Source of the DNA: Bacillota bacterium
Lineage (GTDB): Bacteria; Bacillota; UBA994
Assembly (NCBI GenBank): GCA_018333655.1
Contig: JAGXTJ010000006.1
Span: forward strand, 1-61,660
DNA: 61,660 nt
Reading direction: 5' to 3'
Position numbers and translations under genes: made by a program. A model generated the notes under the pieces. It did no database searches, had not been told where the DNA came from, and saw nothing but the letters and a program-made list of their open reading frames with translations. Below are positions 34,137-42,698 of this stretch, piece after piece. How positions within the stretch are numbered: the first letter of the stretch is position 1; each line of letters starts with the position of its first letter.

Positions 34137-35042
34137 ATGAGCTACATGCTAGAAGATCTACTCGCCAAGCTACGCCCTAGGACCGCCGAAGGTCGCGTCG
34201 CACGCTACATTCCGGAGCTTTCTAAAGCCAACCCAGCAAGTCTAGGCGTTGCCATCTGCCATGATGACGGCATGGTCGAGACTTGTGGTGATACGGCCGT
34301 TAAATTTACCCTGCAAAGCGTATCTAAGCCCTTTGCCCTAGCCCTAGCCCTGATGGACAATGGCAGAGAAGCTGTATTCTCACGCATCGGCATGGAGCCT
34401 ACGGGCGATTCTTTTAACTCACTGATGAAGCTTGAGACTTTTTCCTCGCTTAAGCCAGTTAATCCGCTTGTCAACGCAGGGGCCATCGCCACGACGGCCT
34501 TAATAAAGGGCAGTTCCCCCGCGGAGAAATTTGCAAGGATACTCACGTTTATACAGGAGCTCGCCCCTAGTTGCCATGTTGGTTTTAATGCTGACGTCTA
34601 TAAATCGGAAAGCCTAACGGGTGATCGCAACCGCGCTATCGCTTACTTCTTGCGCGACATCAAGGCCATCGACGGCCAAGCCGAGGAATGCTTAGACTTG
34701 TACTTTCGCCAGTGTTCCATCGAGGTGGACTGCGTAACGCTAGCACACCTCGGGCAGAGCCTGTCTGTTATGAGGCCTGGGCAGTGCCGCATCCCCCCTG
34801 CCTATGCTCGCATCATACGTACTTTTATGTTCACTTGTGGGATGTACGATGCCTCGGGCGAGTTCGCCATTAAAGTAGGCATACCCGCTAAGAGTGGTGT
34901 TTCGGGTGCCATTATGGGGGTGGTGCCTGAGAGACTAGGCATAGGCGTCTATGGGCCCGCTCTCGACCCCAAGGGGAACAGCGTGGCCGGTGTAGCTGTG
35001 CTACAGGCTTTAAGTGAACAAAACGCCTGGCCCATACTCTAA
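34137..35042 (+). CDS. glsA: Glutaminase
   Basis: The 301-residue serine-type glutaminase hydrolyses glutamine to glutamate and ammonia. The catalytic S-x2-K is seen in LQSVSKPFALALAL, with NPLVNAGAIATTALI, the Tyr region and SGVSGAIMGVVPERLGIGVYGPALDPKGNS at the C-terminus. ATG 34137 (AGGAGG 6 bases upstream) is preferred to the ATG at 34131. The gene is monocistronic or joined to the following small membrane-protein gene. Confidence 0.96.
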   Translation: MSYMLEDLLAKLRPRTAEGRVARYIPELSKANPASLGVAICHDDGMVETCGDTAVKFTLQSVSKPFALALALMDNGREAVFSRIGMEPTGDSFNSLMKLETFSSLKPVNPLVNAGAIATTALIKGSSPAEKFARILTFIQELAPSCHVGFNADVYKSESLTGDRNRAIAYFLRDIKAIDGQAEECLDLYFRQCSIEVDCVTLAHLGQSLSVMRPGQCRIPPAYARIIRTFMFTCGMYDASGEFAIKVGIPAKSGVSGAIMGVVPERLGIGVYGPALDPKGNSVAGVAVLQALSEQNAWPIL

Positions 35043-35147
35043 AAGGAGGCGAGTGCTAAACAAAAGTTTTCTCGCCTAGCGAAACTTTGGCCAGAGTGTT
35101 GCGTACTACTTTGTAGGTCATACTACGCTTAGGGGAGGTATTTGGCT

Positions 35148-35585
35148 GTGGACCACAGGACTAAACGACTGACCATCATCATCTGCTTGGCGGCAGTCGG
35201 CGTCGTCGCCGCTTTTCTGTTGCTGACACCCCCCACAGTCAGCCTACCGATAGCCCATACGGAGGCCTTAAGACAGGTCGTGCCACTTGAAGTATGGGAG
35301 AACAGCACCCAAGTGGTACGCCGCCACCACGACGGCTACCTGGTTGAATTATCTCCAGCGGGTGATACCACGCGCCCCGTTACCTACACTTACAGAGTAC
35401 GAGATGACTTAACGGTCGTAGATAAACAGGTGGCGGTCGGATATGGCAGCAACTTTCCCCTCAACATGACCCTAGCCCTGTTCTTTGGCTGCATACTGCT
35501 TTTTTACGCGCTATCGGTTTATCGAGTTGAGCGTCGCCGTCGGGCGCAGTGCGGCCCACCTAGAACCACCAAAAACAAAAAATGA
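35148..35585 (+). CDS. Hypothetical protein with two membrane segments
   Basis: A 145-residue protein with an N-terminal helix (about 8-26), an external-looking domain (about 28-105; EALRQVVPLEVWENSTQVVRRHHDGYLVELSP, TYTYRVRDDLTVVDKQVAVGY), a second helix (about 106-125) and a basic tail (YRVERRRR). No family recognised. The soluble part reads like a small PepSY-like strand-helix unit, but this is a guess. GTG 35148 has GGGGAGG about 9 bases upstream; a TTG at 35142 is also possible. Confidence 0.65.
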   Translation: MDHRTKRLTIIICLAAVGVVAAFLLLTPPTVSLPIAHTEALRQVVPLEVWENSTQVVRRHHDGYLVELSPAGDTTRPVTYTYRVRDDLTVVDKQVAVGYGSNFPLNMTLALFFGCILLFYALSVYRVERRRRAQCGPPRTTKNKK

Positions 35586-35600
35586 GACCGCGGCCTCATT
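35581..35600. terminator. Bidirectional terminator
   Basis: AATGAGACCG/CGGCCTCATT forms a near-perfect 10-bp stem. On the minus strand it is followed by TTTTTTG TTTTT, making a strong terminator for the small gene at 35600. On the plus strand it follows the gene ending at 35585. Confidence 0.85.
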
Positions 35601-35773
35601 TAACTTGGGGATAGGTATAGTAGAGCAAGAAGCATAAAGAGCATGCCGGCCCCGAGACCTAAGGCTCCCAAACCTACATGTAGGTAGAGAGGGGTCTTAT
35701 TCTTTTGTGTTAAAGAATACCCAATAAAGGCTACTCCGGCGAGCAGATGGAGTAGGGTAAAAAAATAGAGCAT
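35600..35773 (-). CDS. Small two-helix membrane protein downstream of dGTPase
   Basis: A 57-residue gene, ATG to TAA, with a good ribosome binding site (GGGGAGG, 5 bases before ATG). The protein begins MLYFFTLLHLLAGVAFIGYSL and has a second hydrophobic half (YLHVGLGALGLGAGMLFMLLALLYL) after a short polar turn QKNKTP. Both ends and the turn suggest a helical hairpin. It starts 11 bp after the dGTPase stop and ends at a strong terminator, so it is the last gene of that operon. No family recognised. Confidence 0.75.
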   Translation of the reverse strand: MLYFFTLLHLLAGVAFIGYSLTQKNKTPLYLHVGLGALGLGAGMLFMLLALLYLSPS

Positions 35774-35784
35774 GTTGACCTCCC

Positions 35785-36906
35785 CTAGTGATAAATACTG
35801 ATGTCTACAGGTTCGGGAATGATGATTTGTTTAACGCATTCAATAGCATAGTCGTCAGTCATGCCAGCCACGTAGTCAGCCACTATGCGAACGGGCGTAG
35901 CCTGCTCTGCCCTGTAGTGCGACTCCATTCCTGCTAAGAAACTACCAAATTGGCGCTCTAGACGTATGACCCCGGCTTGATAGAGCGCGATATCCCACTC
36001 ATGGGCCGAGAACAACGCCAGCAGGTAGTCGAAAATACCATCAATAATGCGCTGACAAAACACGCGGTAACGCTCCATGCGCGGGTGGCGGTAAATGCGC
36101 TGCTTGTTAAAGGCATAGAGCCGATGGATGATGTCCATCCGCAGATCGGAAAAGCCAATGTAGTCTTTACCACAGGATTCTGCCACCACATCGGCCACCA
36201 AGGTGCCTATAATCTGACCGTTCGTCGAGCCTAAGGCTTCGCGCACGAGCGGATCAACTTCACCGATGGTGATGAATTTTGCGGTGATGGCGTCTTCGAG
36301 GTCGCGCCCTAGGTAGGCGATTTTGTCGGCGACGCGCACCACACAGCCCTCAAAGGTAGAAGGCATGTGCCCCCGATCCACCAAAGTCGCCAAATCTTTT
36401 TCGGCATGAAGGGGGTACAGTCGTTGCTCAAAACTCTCACCACAGTGCGAAACGAGACCGTCACGCACAGCATAGGTGAGGTTTAAACCTTGGCCCTCCC
36501 TAGCGAGCACGTCGACCACGCGTAGGCCATGTAGTTCATGAATAAACCCGCCCGCGGCGACTGTTCTCTTGTTGAGCACTCGTTCTCCCTCATGGCCGAA
36601 AGGCGCGTGCCCTAGGTCATGAGCGAGCGAGATGGCCTGTGCCATGTCAGAATCTAAGTCTAAGGCCCGACAGATAGTTGCGGCTATGGTGGACACATGC
36701 AGCACATGTTCAATGCGCGTACAAATATGATCGTTTTGCGGAGCATAAAAGGCCTGTGTCTTATGTTTAAGCCGACGAAAGGGCGTGGAATGAATTATGG
36801 CTGTGACGTCGCGAAAGTAATCTCCCCTAAGATCGGTCTCGCGGGGGGTACGGCGCGATTTTAATAGCGCCTCAGGAAGACTGTTCCTCATCTGTGGACC
36901 CTTCAT
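35785..36906 (-). CDS. dgt: dGTP triphosphohydrolase-like HD-domain protein
   Basis: The protein of about 373 residues belongs to the dGTPase family, which splits dNTPs into deoxynucleosides and triphosphate. The metal site is visible as RIEHVLHV and SLAHDLGHAPFGHEGE, with FRRLKHKTQAF and LVSHCGESF typical of the family. The ATG at 36906 has GGAGGGG 9 bases upstream; ATGs at 36933 and 36915 are possible. It lies 34 bp after the RQC-domain gene, forming an operon with that gene and the small membrane protein. Confidence 0.92.
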   Translation of the reverse strand: MKGPQMRNSLPEALLKSRRTPRETDLRGDYFRDVTAIIHSTPFRRLKHKTQAFYAPQNDHICTRIEHVLHVSTIAATICRALDLDSDMAQAISLAHDLGHAPFGHEGERVLNKRTVAAGGFIHELHGLRVVDVLAREGQGLNLTYAVRDGLVSHCGESFEQRLYPLHAEKDLATLVDRGHMPSTFEGCVVRVADKIAYLGRDLEDAITAKFITIGEVDPLVREALGSTNGQIIGTLVADVVAESCGKDYIGFSDLRMDIIHRLYAFNKQRIYRHPRMERYRVFCQRIIDGIFDYLLALFSAHEWDIALYQAGVIRLERQFGSFLAGMESHYRAEQATPVRIVADYVAGMTDDYAIECVKQIIIPEPVDISIYH

Positions 36907-36940
36907 CTCTCGCATCCCCTCCACCCTGCGCATTTGTTTC

Positions 36941-37783
36941 TCATATACCGCTTCTCACTTCTCGCCGCGCATTTAGACCTTCGGCCAGTGCTAAAAAGCT
37001 GAGAACCGAAACCAGCTGACACTTGGCCTGCCACTCCCGTGCGACTAAGCGAGCAGCCGCCTTACGCGCTTGTTCATCGATAGACACTACCCCATAGTAA
37101 TGCAGCAGCTTCGATTTGTCTAGTTGATGCGGCATGCTTAAGTCGACATGGAGACGTAGACATTGGGCCTCGACTTCGCGCAATTCACCAAAGATAAGAG
37201 CAGAGAGACCTTTTTCCAGGGCATCAGCAAAGTGTTGTTGCGAACCTGGTGACAACAGGACTGTTTCCGGGCGCAAGTGAAGAGCTTTACACAGCAGCTC
37301 TAAGTAGTGCTGAAGCTGTTCTCTGGTCAAGCCGACCACAGCGGGCAGTTCTTCCCCTGTTACCTGGCGCAAGGCCTTAATGAGCATGCCTATTCTCTGT
37401 AGAACAAGCAACATGTTATCAGTTGCTCGCTGCTCTATAGTCATGGGCACTGGCAATTTAGCACGATGGAGTTCGAGCTCCGCTAAGCCGCGTGAAGTAA
37501 CAAACACTAAGGGCAGCGACTTATCACCTAGGCTTACGTGGCGCAGTTCAAGCATGCCTAGCTGCTGTAGGGCATTAAAAGACTGCAGTAGCTCTTGTTG
37601 CTCGGCATCTTTTAAGATGGCAAAGAGATTACTTACCCCTTGCTGGGCCGCTAGAGATAATGTGCTCGGGCTTGCTTGACCGAGAAGAAAGTTGACCACA
37701 CCGCTACGGCCACGCCGTCCGGCAAAAGCTTCAGCACAGCGCAGAAGGTACACACGCACTTCTTCCTGGCTCACCTTGTCCAC
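36941..37783 (-). CDS. Stand-alone RQC-type winged-helix protein
   Basis: A 280-residue protein. Residues about 8-105 resemble the RecQ C-terminal (RQC) winged helix: LLRCAEAFAGRRGRSGVVNFLLGQASPSTLSL, then FNALQQLGMLELRHVSLGDKSLPLVFVTSRGLAEL. No helicase motor is present. The second half is helical (LLVLQRIGMLIKALRQVTGEELPAVVGLTREQLQHYLELL) and could be a tetrahelical HRDC-like domain. It should bind DNA or RNA structures; the partner is unknown. The likely start is GTG 37783. It is first in an operon with dGTPase. Confidence 0.7.
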   Translation of the reverse strand: MDKVSQEEVRVYLLRCAEAFAGRRGRSGVVNFLLGQASPSTLSLAAQQGVSNLFAILKDAEQQELLQSFNALQQLGMLELRHVSLGDKSLPLVFVTSRGLAELELHRAKLPVPMTIEQRATDNMLLVLQRIGMLIKALRQVTGEELPAVVGLTREQLQHYLELLCKALHLRPETVLLSPGSQQHFADALEKGLSALIFGELREVEAQCLRLHVDLSMPHQLDKSKLLHYYGVVSIDEQARKAAARLVAREWQAKCQLVSVLSFLALAEGLNARREVRSGI

Positions 37784-37874
37784 CGCCCTAATTTCTTCTT
37801 TAGTGCAAGTTCGGCATCCTTCACCTATTTCCTGCTAGTAACCCTAGACCGAAACCCAAGACGTGCGACAAGGA

Positions 37875-37909
37875 AGAGGAGCTTGCCCAATGTAGGCGCA
37901 AGCTCCTCT
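37875..37909 (-). terminator. Inverted repeat after the F420-ligase homologue
   Basis: A perfect 12-bp stem (AGAGGAGCTTGC / GCAAGCTCCTCT) with an 11-base loop, 3 bp past the stop of the gene at 37912. The T-run that follows on the minus strand is weak (TTCCTTGT). Confidence 0.75.
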
Positions 37910-37911
37910 CT

Positions 37912-38640
37912 TTACAGGGCCTTCTCTGCTTTTTCGGCACGAGATGCCGGTCTAATGAGGATGAGTGGGGTTTGTTCTCCGCCCTGACCAGCGGGGTTGT
38001 CGCGAATGAGGGCCTTGAGCGTGGGTCTAGGGTAGGGGATGCCCGCGGAATGGCCTAGGATTTCTACGTCGAGATCATTGGCATCCACTACCATGCAGTG
38101 AATTCCGAGAGCCGACTGGATTTCGTTACAGACGGCATCAGGTTTATCCGGCACCAACACACCCTTAGTTAAGTAATAGTCAAAAGCATCGGCACAAAAA
38201 CCATCGATGCCAGCGATGCCATGCCCGGCGATGCGGTAGAACATGCCCCTGATGCCAAGGGGTCGGGTAATTGCCGCGACCGCTGCCGCCAGAAGGATGC
38301 GCGGCAAGCCCGCCAAACGAATGGCAATTTGCATCTTGTAAGGATTGCCCACGGATTCACCTGCTGGCGTCATATGGACAAAACGAGAGAGCAAGCGCGC
38401 CCACCAGCCAATCTTAATATCCTCCATGTCTAAGATGCGACCCTGACAGAGGGCCACAATTTTCTCGCTCAACGATAGGATATCTCCCTCTTGGTACAAG
38501 GGGCTGACATATTGACGGACCAGCTCAATGTAACTCTCGCCTGGAGTTACAAAGTGTGTCTTAATGGCATGGCGTAAGTAGGTCGCGCCAAGAACCTCAA
38601 TCGAGACCTTCTTACCTGGGTTCGCGCAAAAATCATTCAC
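37912..38640 (-). CDS. Coenzyme F420-0:L-glutamate ligase-like protein (CofE family)
   Basis: The 242-residue protein has the CofE fold signatures: an early ETPGE-like stretch (FVTPGESYIELVRQYV), EGDILSLSEKIVALCQGR, GHGIAGIDGFCADAFDYYLTKGVLVPDKPDAVC and a late DANDLDVEILGHS. CofE adds glutamate residues to F420-0. No other F420 biosynthesis gene is in the window, and most Bacillota lack F420, so this is probably a homologue acting on another substrate. GTG 38640 follows GGGGCGACG. It is downstream of the TolB-like lipoprotein gene, 35 bp away. Confidence 0.8.
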   Translation of the reverse strand: MNDFCANPGKKVSIEVLGATYLRHAIKTHFVTPGESYIELVRQYVSPLYQEGDILSLSEKIVALCQGRILDMEDIKIGWWARLLSRFVHMTPAGESVGNPYKMQIAIRLAGLPRILLAAAVAAITRPLGIRGMFYRIAGHGIAGIDGFCADAFDYYLTKGVLVPDKPDAVCNEIQSALGIHCMVVDANDLDVEILGHSAGIPYPRPTLKALIRDNPAGQGGEQTPLILIRPASRAEKAEKAL

Positions 38641-38675
38641 AACCGTCGCCCCTTTGCCTAAATCGTCACTATTTT

Positions 38676-40076
38676 CTACTGAGTAGCGAACACTAGCTCC
38701 ATGGTCCGGCGAAGCTCTGTTCCATCGGCATTCATGATGTAGATGACGAAAGACTCACCCTGTCTTTCGATAAATGCTATACGCCGCCCATCGGGAGACC
38801 ATCGCGGAAAGAGCTTCGGTGAAGTGGTAAAGGTCAGCTGTCTAATATCTTCTCCCCGCGCGTTCATGACAAACAAGTCTTGCCCCGAACCCGCCGCCCG
38901 GTCACTGACGAAGACTACGGCCGTGCCGGCAGGCGAAAACTGTGGGCTAGCATTACTGCCCCCGAGGAGAAGCCTCTCATGCACAAAGGGAGACACTTGT
39001 AGCACGTATATGTCGCGCGGATAGAGAACGATGTTGGCCTCTATGTCTCGCGCTTCCCATGTACTGTAAACGAATCGACCATCGCTCGCCGATTGATGCC
39101 CCGCATAAAAATTATGCACTAACCCTCCCTGCGAAAGCTGGCGTTCTTCCCCGGAGACGAGGTCTGCCTCCCAGAGGTCGTAGCGAAAATTATGGGAGTG
39201 AATATACTCCCCAAAAGTACTGAGAAAGTACAAACGGCGCGAATCGGCGCTAAAGCCAAGGAAGCGCACGGAACCTCCCTCAGGACTAACAAGTTGTGCC
39301 TCTTGCGTCGTGAGGTTGTAAACCCACAGACTCTGGTAAATGTCCGAGTGGGCATCCGACCTACCGGTGACGCCATAGAGAGCCAACATATGACCGTCGG
39401 GAGAGAAACTAGGCGAACTAGGCATAAGTCCCTGCATGGGGAGCTCGACCTCTGTCGTAGTGTAGCTAGCTAGGTCAACGAGGTGCAACCTAGGTTCACC
39501 GACACCCCCCACAAAGGCAATGCTCGTCCCGCTCTTGTTAATTGTTGGCTCAAGTTGATAGCCTGGAGCATCACTAAAACTTTCAACCTCCCCACTGTAA
39601 ATGTTCAGCGAGTGCAGTCTAGGCACCCCACCACTTTCGGCAGTAAAAAGCAAACTCCGGCTGTCCGGCATCCACAGGAGTGTCTCCAAATTGTTGTAGG
39701 CCTGCGAAAGTACTTTGGTTCTAAAGACCAGCGAAAAATCTGGGAGCAAGTTCCCTGCTCGATCGCTCGGATGGGTAGCAAAGCTTACGCGATAGAGAGT
39801 GTCCGGTGCAAGAGGTTGCAAAGGCAGGAGTCGCAACTCATTACCTTGCCACTCTAACCGAACTTCGGTCGAAGGGACCACTCGCAGCAATCTTAGTACG
39901 TCTTCTTTGTCCATGGGCTCGGTAAAGGTGATAGAAATAGTGCTCTCAAGCGGCACCCCTTCACTATGGGGCACAGGCGAAACTTTGACAACTGCGGGGG
40001 GCGTGGTATCGCGACTACAGCCAAGCAGTGAGAAAACCAGGACTACCGCAGACAAAGCAAGACCAAGTTTGCGCAT
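38676..40076 (-). CDS. Lipoprotein with Ig-like domain and TolB-like beta propeller
   Basis: The 466-residue protein has a lipobox SLLGC (Cys about 20), an SbsA-type Ig-like domain (TPPAVVKVSPVPHSEGVPLESTISITFTEPM, about 24-125) and a six- or seven-bladed propeller built of PD40/WD40-like repeats (for example SFSPDGHMLALYG, ASPQFSPAGTAVVFVSD, FPRWSPDGRRIAFIE, MNADGTELR). It should be anchored on the outer face of the membrane. Ligand unknown. ATG 40076 follows AAAAGGAGC by 8 bases; upstream codons are not part of it. Confidence 0.88.
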   Translation of the reverse strand: MRKLGLALSAVVLVFSLLGCSRDTTPPAVVKVSPVPHSEGVPLESTISITFTEPMDKEDVLRLLRVVPSTEVRLEWQGNELRLLPLQPLAPDTLYRVSFATHPSDRAGNLLPDFSLVFRTKVLSQAYNNLETLLWMPDSRSLLFTAESGGVPRLHSLNIYSGEVESFSDAPGYQLEPTINKSGTSIAFVGGVGEPRLHLVDLASYTTTEVELPMQGLMPSSPSFSPDGHMLALYGVTGRSDAHSDIYQSLWVYNLTTQEAQLVSPEGGSVRFLGFSADSRRLYFLSTFGEYIHSHNFRYDLWEADLVSGEERQLSQGGLVHNFYAGHQSASDGRFVYSTWEARDIEANIVLYPRDIYVLQVSPFVHERLLLGGSNASPQFSPAGTAVVFVSDRAAGSGQDLFVMNARGEDIRQLTFTTSPKLFPRWSPDGRRIAFIERQGESFVIYIMNADGTELRRTMELVFATQ

Positions 40077-40159
40077 ATTGATGCTCCTTTTCGCGTTTTC
40101 TCTGTGCTTTAGCAAATTTCTCTCTCTAAGAAAAGTATACTTGTCTAGGCAGAGTGACG

Positions 40160-40957
40160 CTAGTAAGTTAACAGATCTCTGTCCTGCCAATCCGTAATAA
40201 ACATGTGCCCGGGCGCGTGAGTTATAACTAGCTGTGGTTTAGCACGCATTATTACAGCTTGCGGTGTGCACCCGCAAGCCCAGAACACAGGGATCTCACC
40301 GGGTAAAACATCAACCGCCTCACCCATATCGGGCTTTGACAGGTCTACGATGCCTAAGCTAAGCGGGTCACCAATATGCACGGGGGCCCCGTGCACAGCG
40401 TGGTAACGCGAAGTTACTTGCACCGCCTTAGCTACCATACTCGGTAACATGGGGCGCATACTCACTACCAGTGGACCCTGCATAATGCCTGCCGTTTGGC
40501 ACGGTCTATTGGTAATATACATAGGCACGTTGCGCTGCATAGTGATATGTCTAACTTCGATGCCCGCTTCCTGCAGGGCTGACTCAAACGTAAAGCTGCA
40601 GCCCAGAAGGAAGCTGACAAAGTCGTTTTGCCAGTACTTACTGATATCAGTCGGCTCATCAATTAGTTCACCATACCGATAAACTCTATACTTGGGCAGG
40701 TCGGTCCGCAAGTCTGAGCCAGGGGCAGTCTCTTTCGCCTCATAGCAGCCCAATTCGGTTACTTCGAGGATGGGACAAGGCTTTGGATTGCGCTGGCAAA
40801 AAAGCAGAAAATCATAGGCCAACTCTTTTCTCAGTATGACCAAGTTAGCTTGTGCCAAGCCAGGGGCGAGACCAGCTGTAGTTGCCACCTCATGCCCCGC
40901 ACGAAACAGCTCACGCCATGCTGCTCCACTCCTGCTCGCCATATTGCTAAAGCTCAA
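40160..40957 (-). CDS. DUF1445 putative hydro-lyase (YcsI family)
   Basis: The 265-residue protein has the family motifs PCPILEVTELGCYEAK, DLRTDLPKYRVYRYGEL, FVSFLLGCSFTFESAL, NVPMYITNRPC and PVFWACGCTPQ. DUF1445 members are putative hydro-lyases related to D-glutamate cyclase, which makes 5-oxoproline from D-glutamate. The context fits: it is the last gene of the 5-oxoprolinase operon, overlapping pxpC by 4 bp. The TTG at 40957 is the likely start; an ATG lies 15 bases further in. In Bacillus subtilis ycsI sits in the same operon as the kip genes. Confidence 0.9.
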   Translation of the reverse strand: MSFSNMASRSGAAWRELFRAGHEVATTAGLAPGLAQANLVILRKELAYDFLLFCQRNPKPCPILEVTELGCYEAKETAPGSDLRTDLPKYRVYRYGELIDEPTDISKYWQNDFVSFLLGCSFTFESALQEAGIEVRHITMQRNVPMYITNRPCQTAGIMQGPLVVSMRPMLPSMVAKAVQVTSRYHAVHGAPVHIGDPLSLGIVDLSKPDMGEAVDVLPGEIPVFWACGCTPQAVIMRAKPQLVITHAPGHMFITDWQDRDLLTY

Positions 40958-41970
40958 ATCTCGCTCACCTCCGCACGGACTCTACTTCCCTGTAGTAAAA
41001 CCTGAAAGATGCGACTAGGAGCGGGGCGCCTTGGCAGGCGAGCCAGCTTGTCTTCGCTGTTAACGAGTGCCTGCACGGCTGCCTCATAGTTTACGGCCAC
41101 AAATTGCACTCTATCCTGTGGCTTCATTTGCCCGAGCAGCGATAAGTCGGCACCAATGACGGTAGCAATTTTAGCGTATCCTCCTGTAGTCTGCCTATCA
41201 GCGAGCATGATCGTCGGTTGTCCATTCCCTGCCACCTGAATACTACCTGGAGCGATACCATCGCTAATTACGTCAGCCATGACTGAGCTAACGAGCACTT
41301 CCCCCGCCAGCCGGTACCCCATGCGGTCTGCCTGATGTGAAATCTGATAACTACCCGCACACAAGGTTTCTAAAGTCGCGGCCGGGAACAAACTGCTTTG
41401 TGGGCCTAGCATCACCCGTATAGGCGTCACAGCTACGGGTAGCACTGACTGATCCTCTTGCAGAGCAAAGTTTCCCACTGTCTTAAGGCGTTCGCGAGTA
41501 GCGGCAACAAGGGGCAAAATATCTCGTGCACGCAGTACTCGTCCGTGAAAACCACCCCAACCGCCACCGAGAAAGGTGGAACGACTGCCCAAAAGAAGCG
41601 GCACGTCAAGGCCCCCCGCCACACAGAGATAGGCTCGCGCACCTCTTTCAACCTCGCCAAGACTTAACTCATCGCCTTCACCGAGGTAGAGCGCCTCCCA
41701 CTGTGGAACACGCTGACCATTCTTAAACACCTTTAACTTCGCACCTGTCACGGCCATAACGGTCTCACCCCTGACTATGAGCCTTGGCCCCTGCAGGGTG
41801 ACCTCAAGCGCGGCCAAGTGATCCTCATTGCCGACCAGGCGGTTGCCAGCTCGCAAAGAATAAGTATCCATCGCGCCCCCGACTGGAACACCAACTTGCT
41901 GGTAGCCCTGCCGCCCTAGATCTTGCACCGTGGTCAGGAAACCTGGGTCGAGGACAGTAAGGCTAGCCAT
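40954..41970 (-). CDS. pxpC: 5-oxoprolinase subunit C (biotin-dependent carboxyltransferase-like, KipA)
   Basis: The 338-residue protein has the allophanate hydrolase subunit 2-like fold: LTVLDPGFLTTVQDLGRQGYQQVGVPVGGAMD at the start, AGGLDVPLLLGSRST, RMGYRLAGEVL and MLADRQTTGGYAKIATVIGADL. With PxpA and PxpB it hydrolyses 5-oxoproline to glutamate with ATP. Its ATG overlaps the pxpB stop by 8 bp and has GGAGG upstream. Confidence 0.95.
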   Translation of the reverse strand: MASLTVLDPGFLTTVQDLGRQGYQQVGVPVGGAMDTYSLRAGNRLVGNEDHLAALEVTLQGPRLIVRGETVMAVTGAKLKVFKNGQRVPQWEALYLGEGDELSLGEVERGARAYLCVAGGLDVPLLLGSRSTFLGGGWGGFHGRVLRARDILPLVAATRERLKTVGNFALQEDQSVLPVAVTPIRVMLGPQSSLFPAATLETLCAGSYQISHQADRMGYRLAGEVLVSSVMADVISDGIAPGSIQVAGNGQPTIMLADRQTTGGYAKIATVIGADLSLLGQMKPQDRVQFVAVNYEAAVQALVNSEDKLARLPRRPAPSRIFQVLLQGSRVRAEVSEI

Positions 41971-42694
41971 GAGACACCTCCATCAGCTCAGTATAGGGAC
42001 TGAACTGCCCCGCCCGGAGAAGAGCGACGATGGTATGATATTCAGATAAGGAAACTGACCTAAACCGCACCCATTGCCCCGCCCGAAGTAGACTTGGTTG
42101 GCTGCGGTGGGGGTCAAAAAGGCAGAGTGGGGTATGCCCTATAATCCGCCACCCGCCTGGGCTAGCGAGCGGGTAAACACCGGTCTGCTGCATGGCGATG
42201 GCGACTGAACCTGCTGGCACCTTGGTGCGTGGCACTTTGAGGCGCGGCAGGGAGAGCCGCGGGTCGAGCCCGCCCAGGTAGGGGTAGCCCGGCAGAAATC
42301 CGATCATGTAGACAGGATAGGGGCGTGACGTATGCAAAAGAATAACCTCGTCAACAGACATCGCTGTTTCTTTGGCCACCTCTAGCATGTCTAGGCCCCA
42401 CTCTCCACCATACAAGACCGGTATTTCGACTACTTCTTGACTCTCACTAGAGCACGAGAGGGACAAAGTGCCCATGCTCTCGCATACCTCCCGTAGCTCA
42501 CTCCGCGTGATAGATAAAGGGCAGTAAGAAATCATAAGAGAGCGATAGGTGGGCAGTACTTCCCGTAGCCAAGGGGCACCGAGGTTTTGCAGCGCTTTTC
42601 CTAGAGCGTGCACCTCACGGTTAATACTCGGGTCAATGGTATCGCCAAATTCAACGATAAGATGGCTTTCACCGGCGTCGAAATAATGTCGCAT
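41963..42694 (-). CDS. pxpB: 5-oxoprolinase subunit B (KipI)
   Basis: The 243-residue protein matches allophanate hydrolase subunit 1/KipI: GESHLIVEFGDTIDPSINREVHAL, EIPVLYGGEWGLDMLEVA, YMIGFLPGYPYLGGLDPRLSLPR and GVYPLASPGGWRIIGHTP. In Bacillus, KipI also inhibits the sporulation kinase KinA. A PAS kinase gene is in this window (587-1720), but no link is shown. It is 4 bp after pxpA. Confidence 0.95.
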   Translation of the reverse strand: MRHYFDAGESHLIVEFGDTIDPSINREVHALGKALQNLGAPWLREVLPTYRSLMISYCPLSITRSELREVCESMGTLSLSCSSESQEVVEIPVLYGGEWGLDMLEVAKETAMSVDEVILLHTSRPYPVYMIGFLPGYPYLGGLDPRLSLPRLKVPRTKVPAGSVAIAMQQTGVYPLASPGGWRIIGHTPLCLFDPHRSQPSLLRAGQWVRFRSVSLSEYHTIVALLRAGQFSPYTELMEVSHG

Positions 42695-42698
42695 ATCC

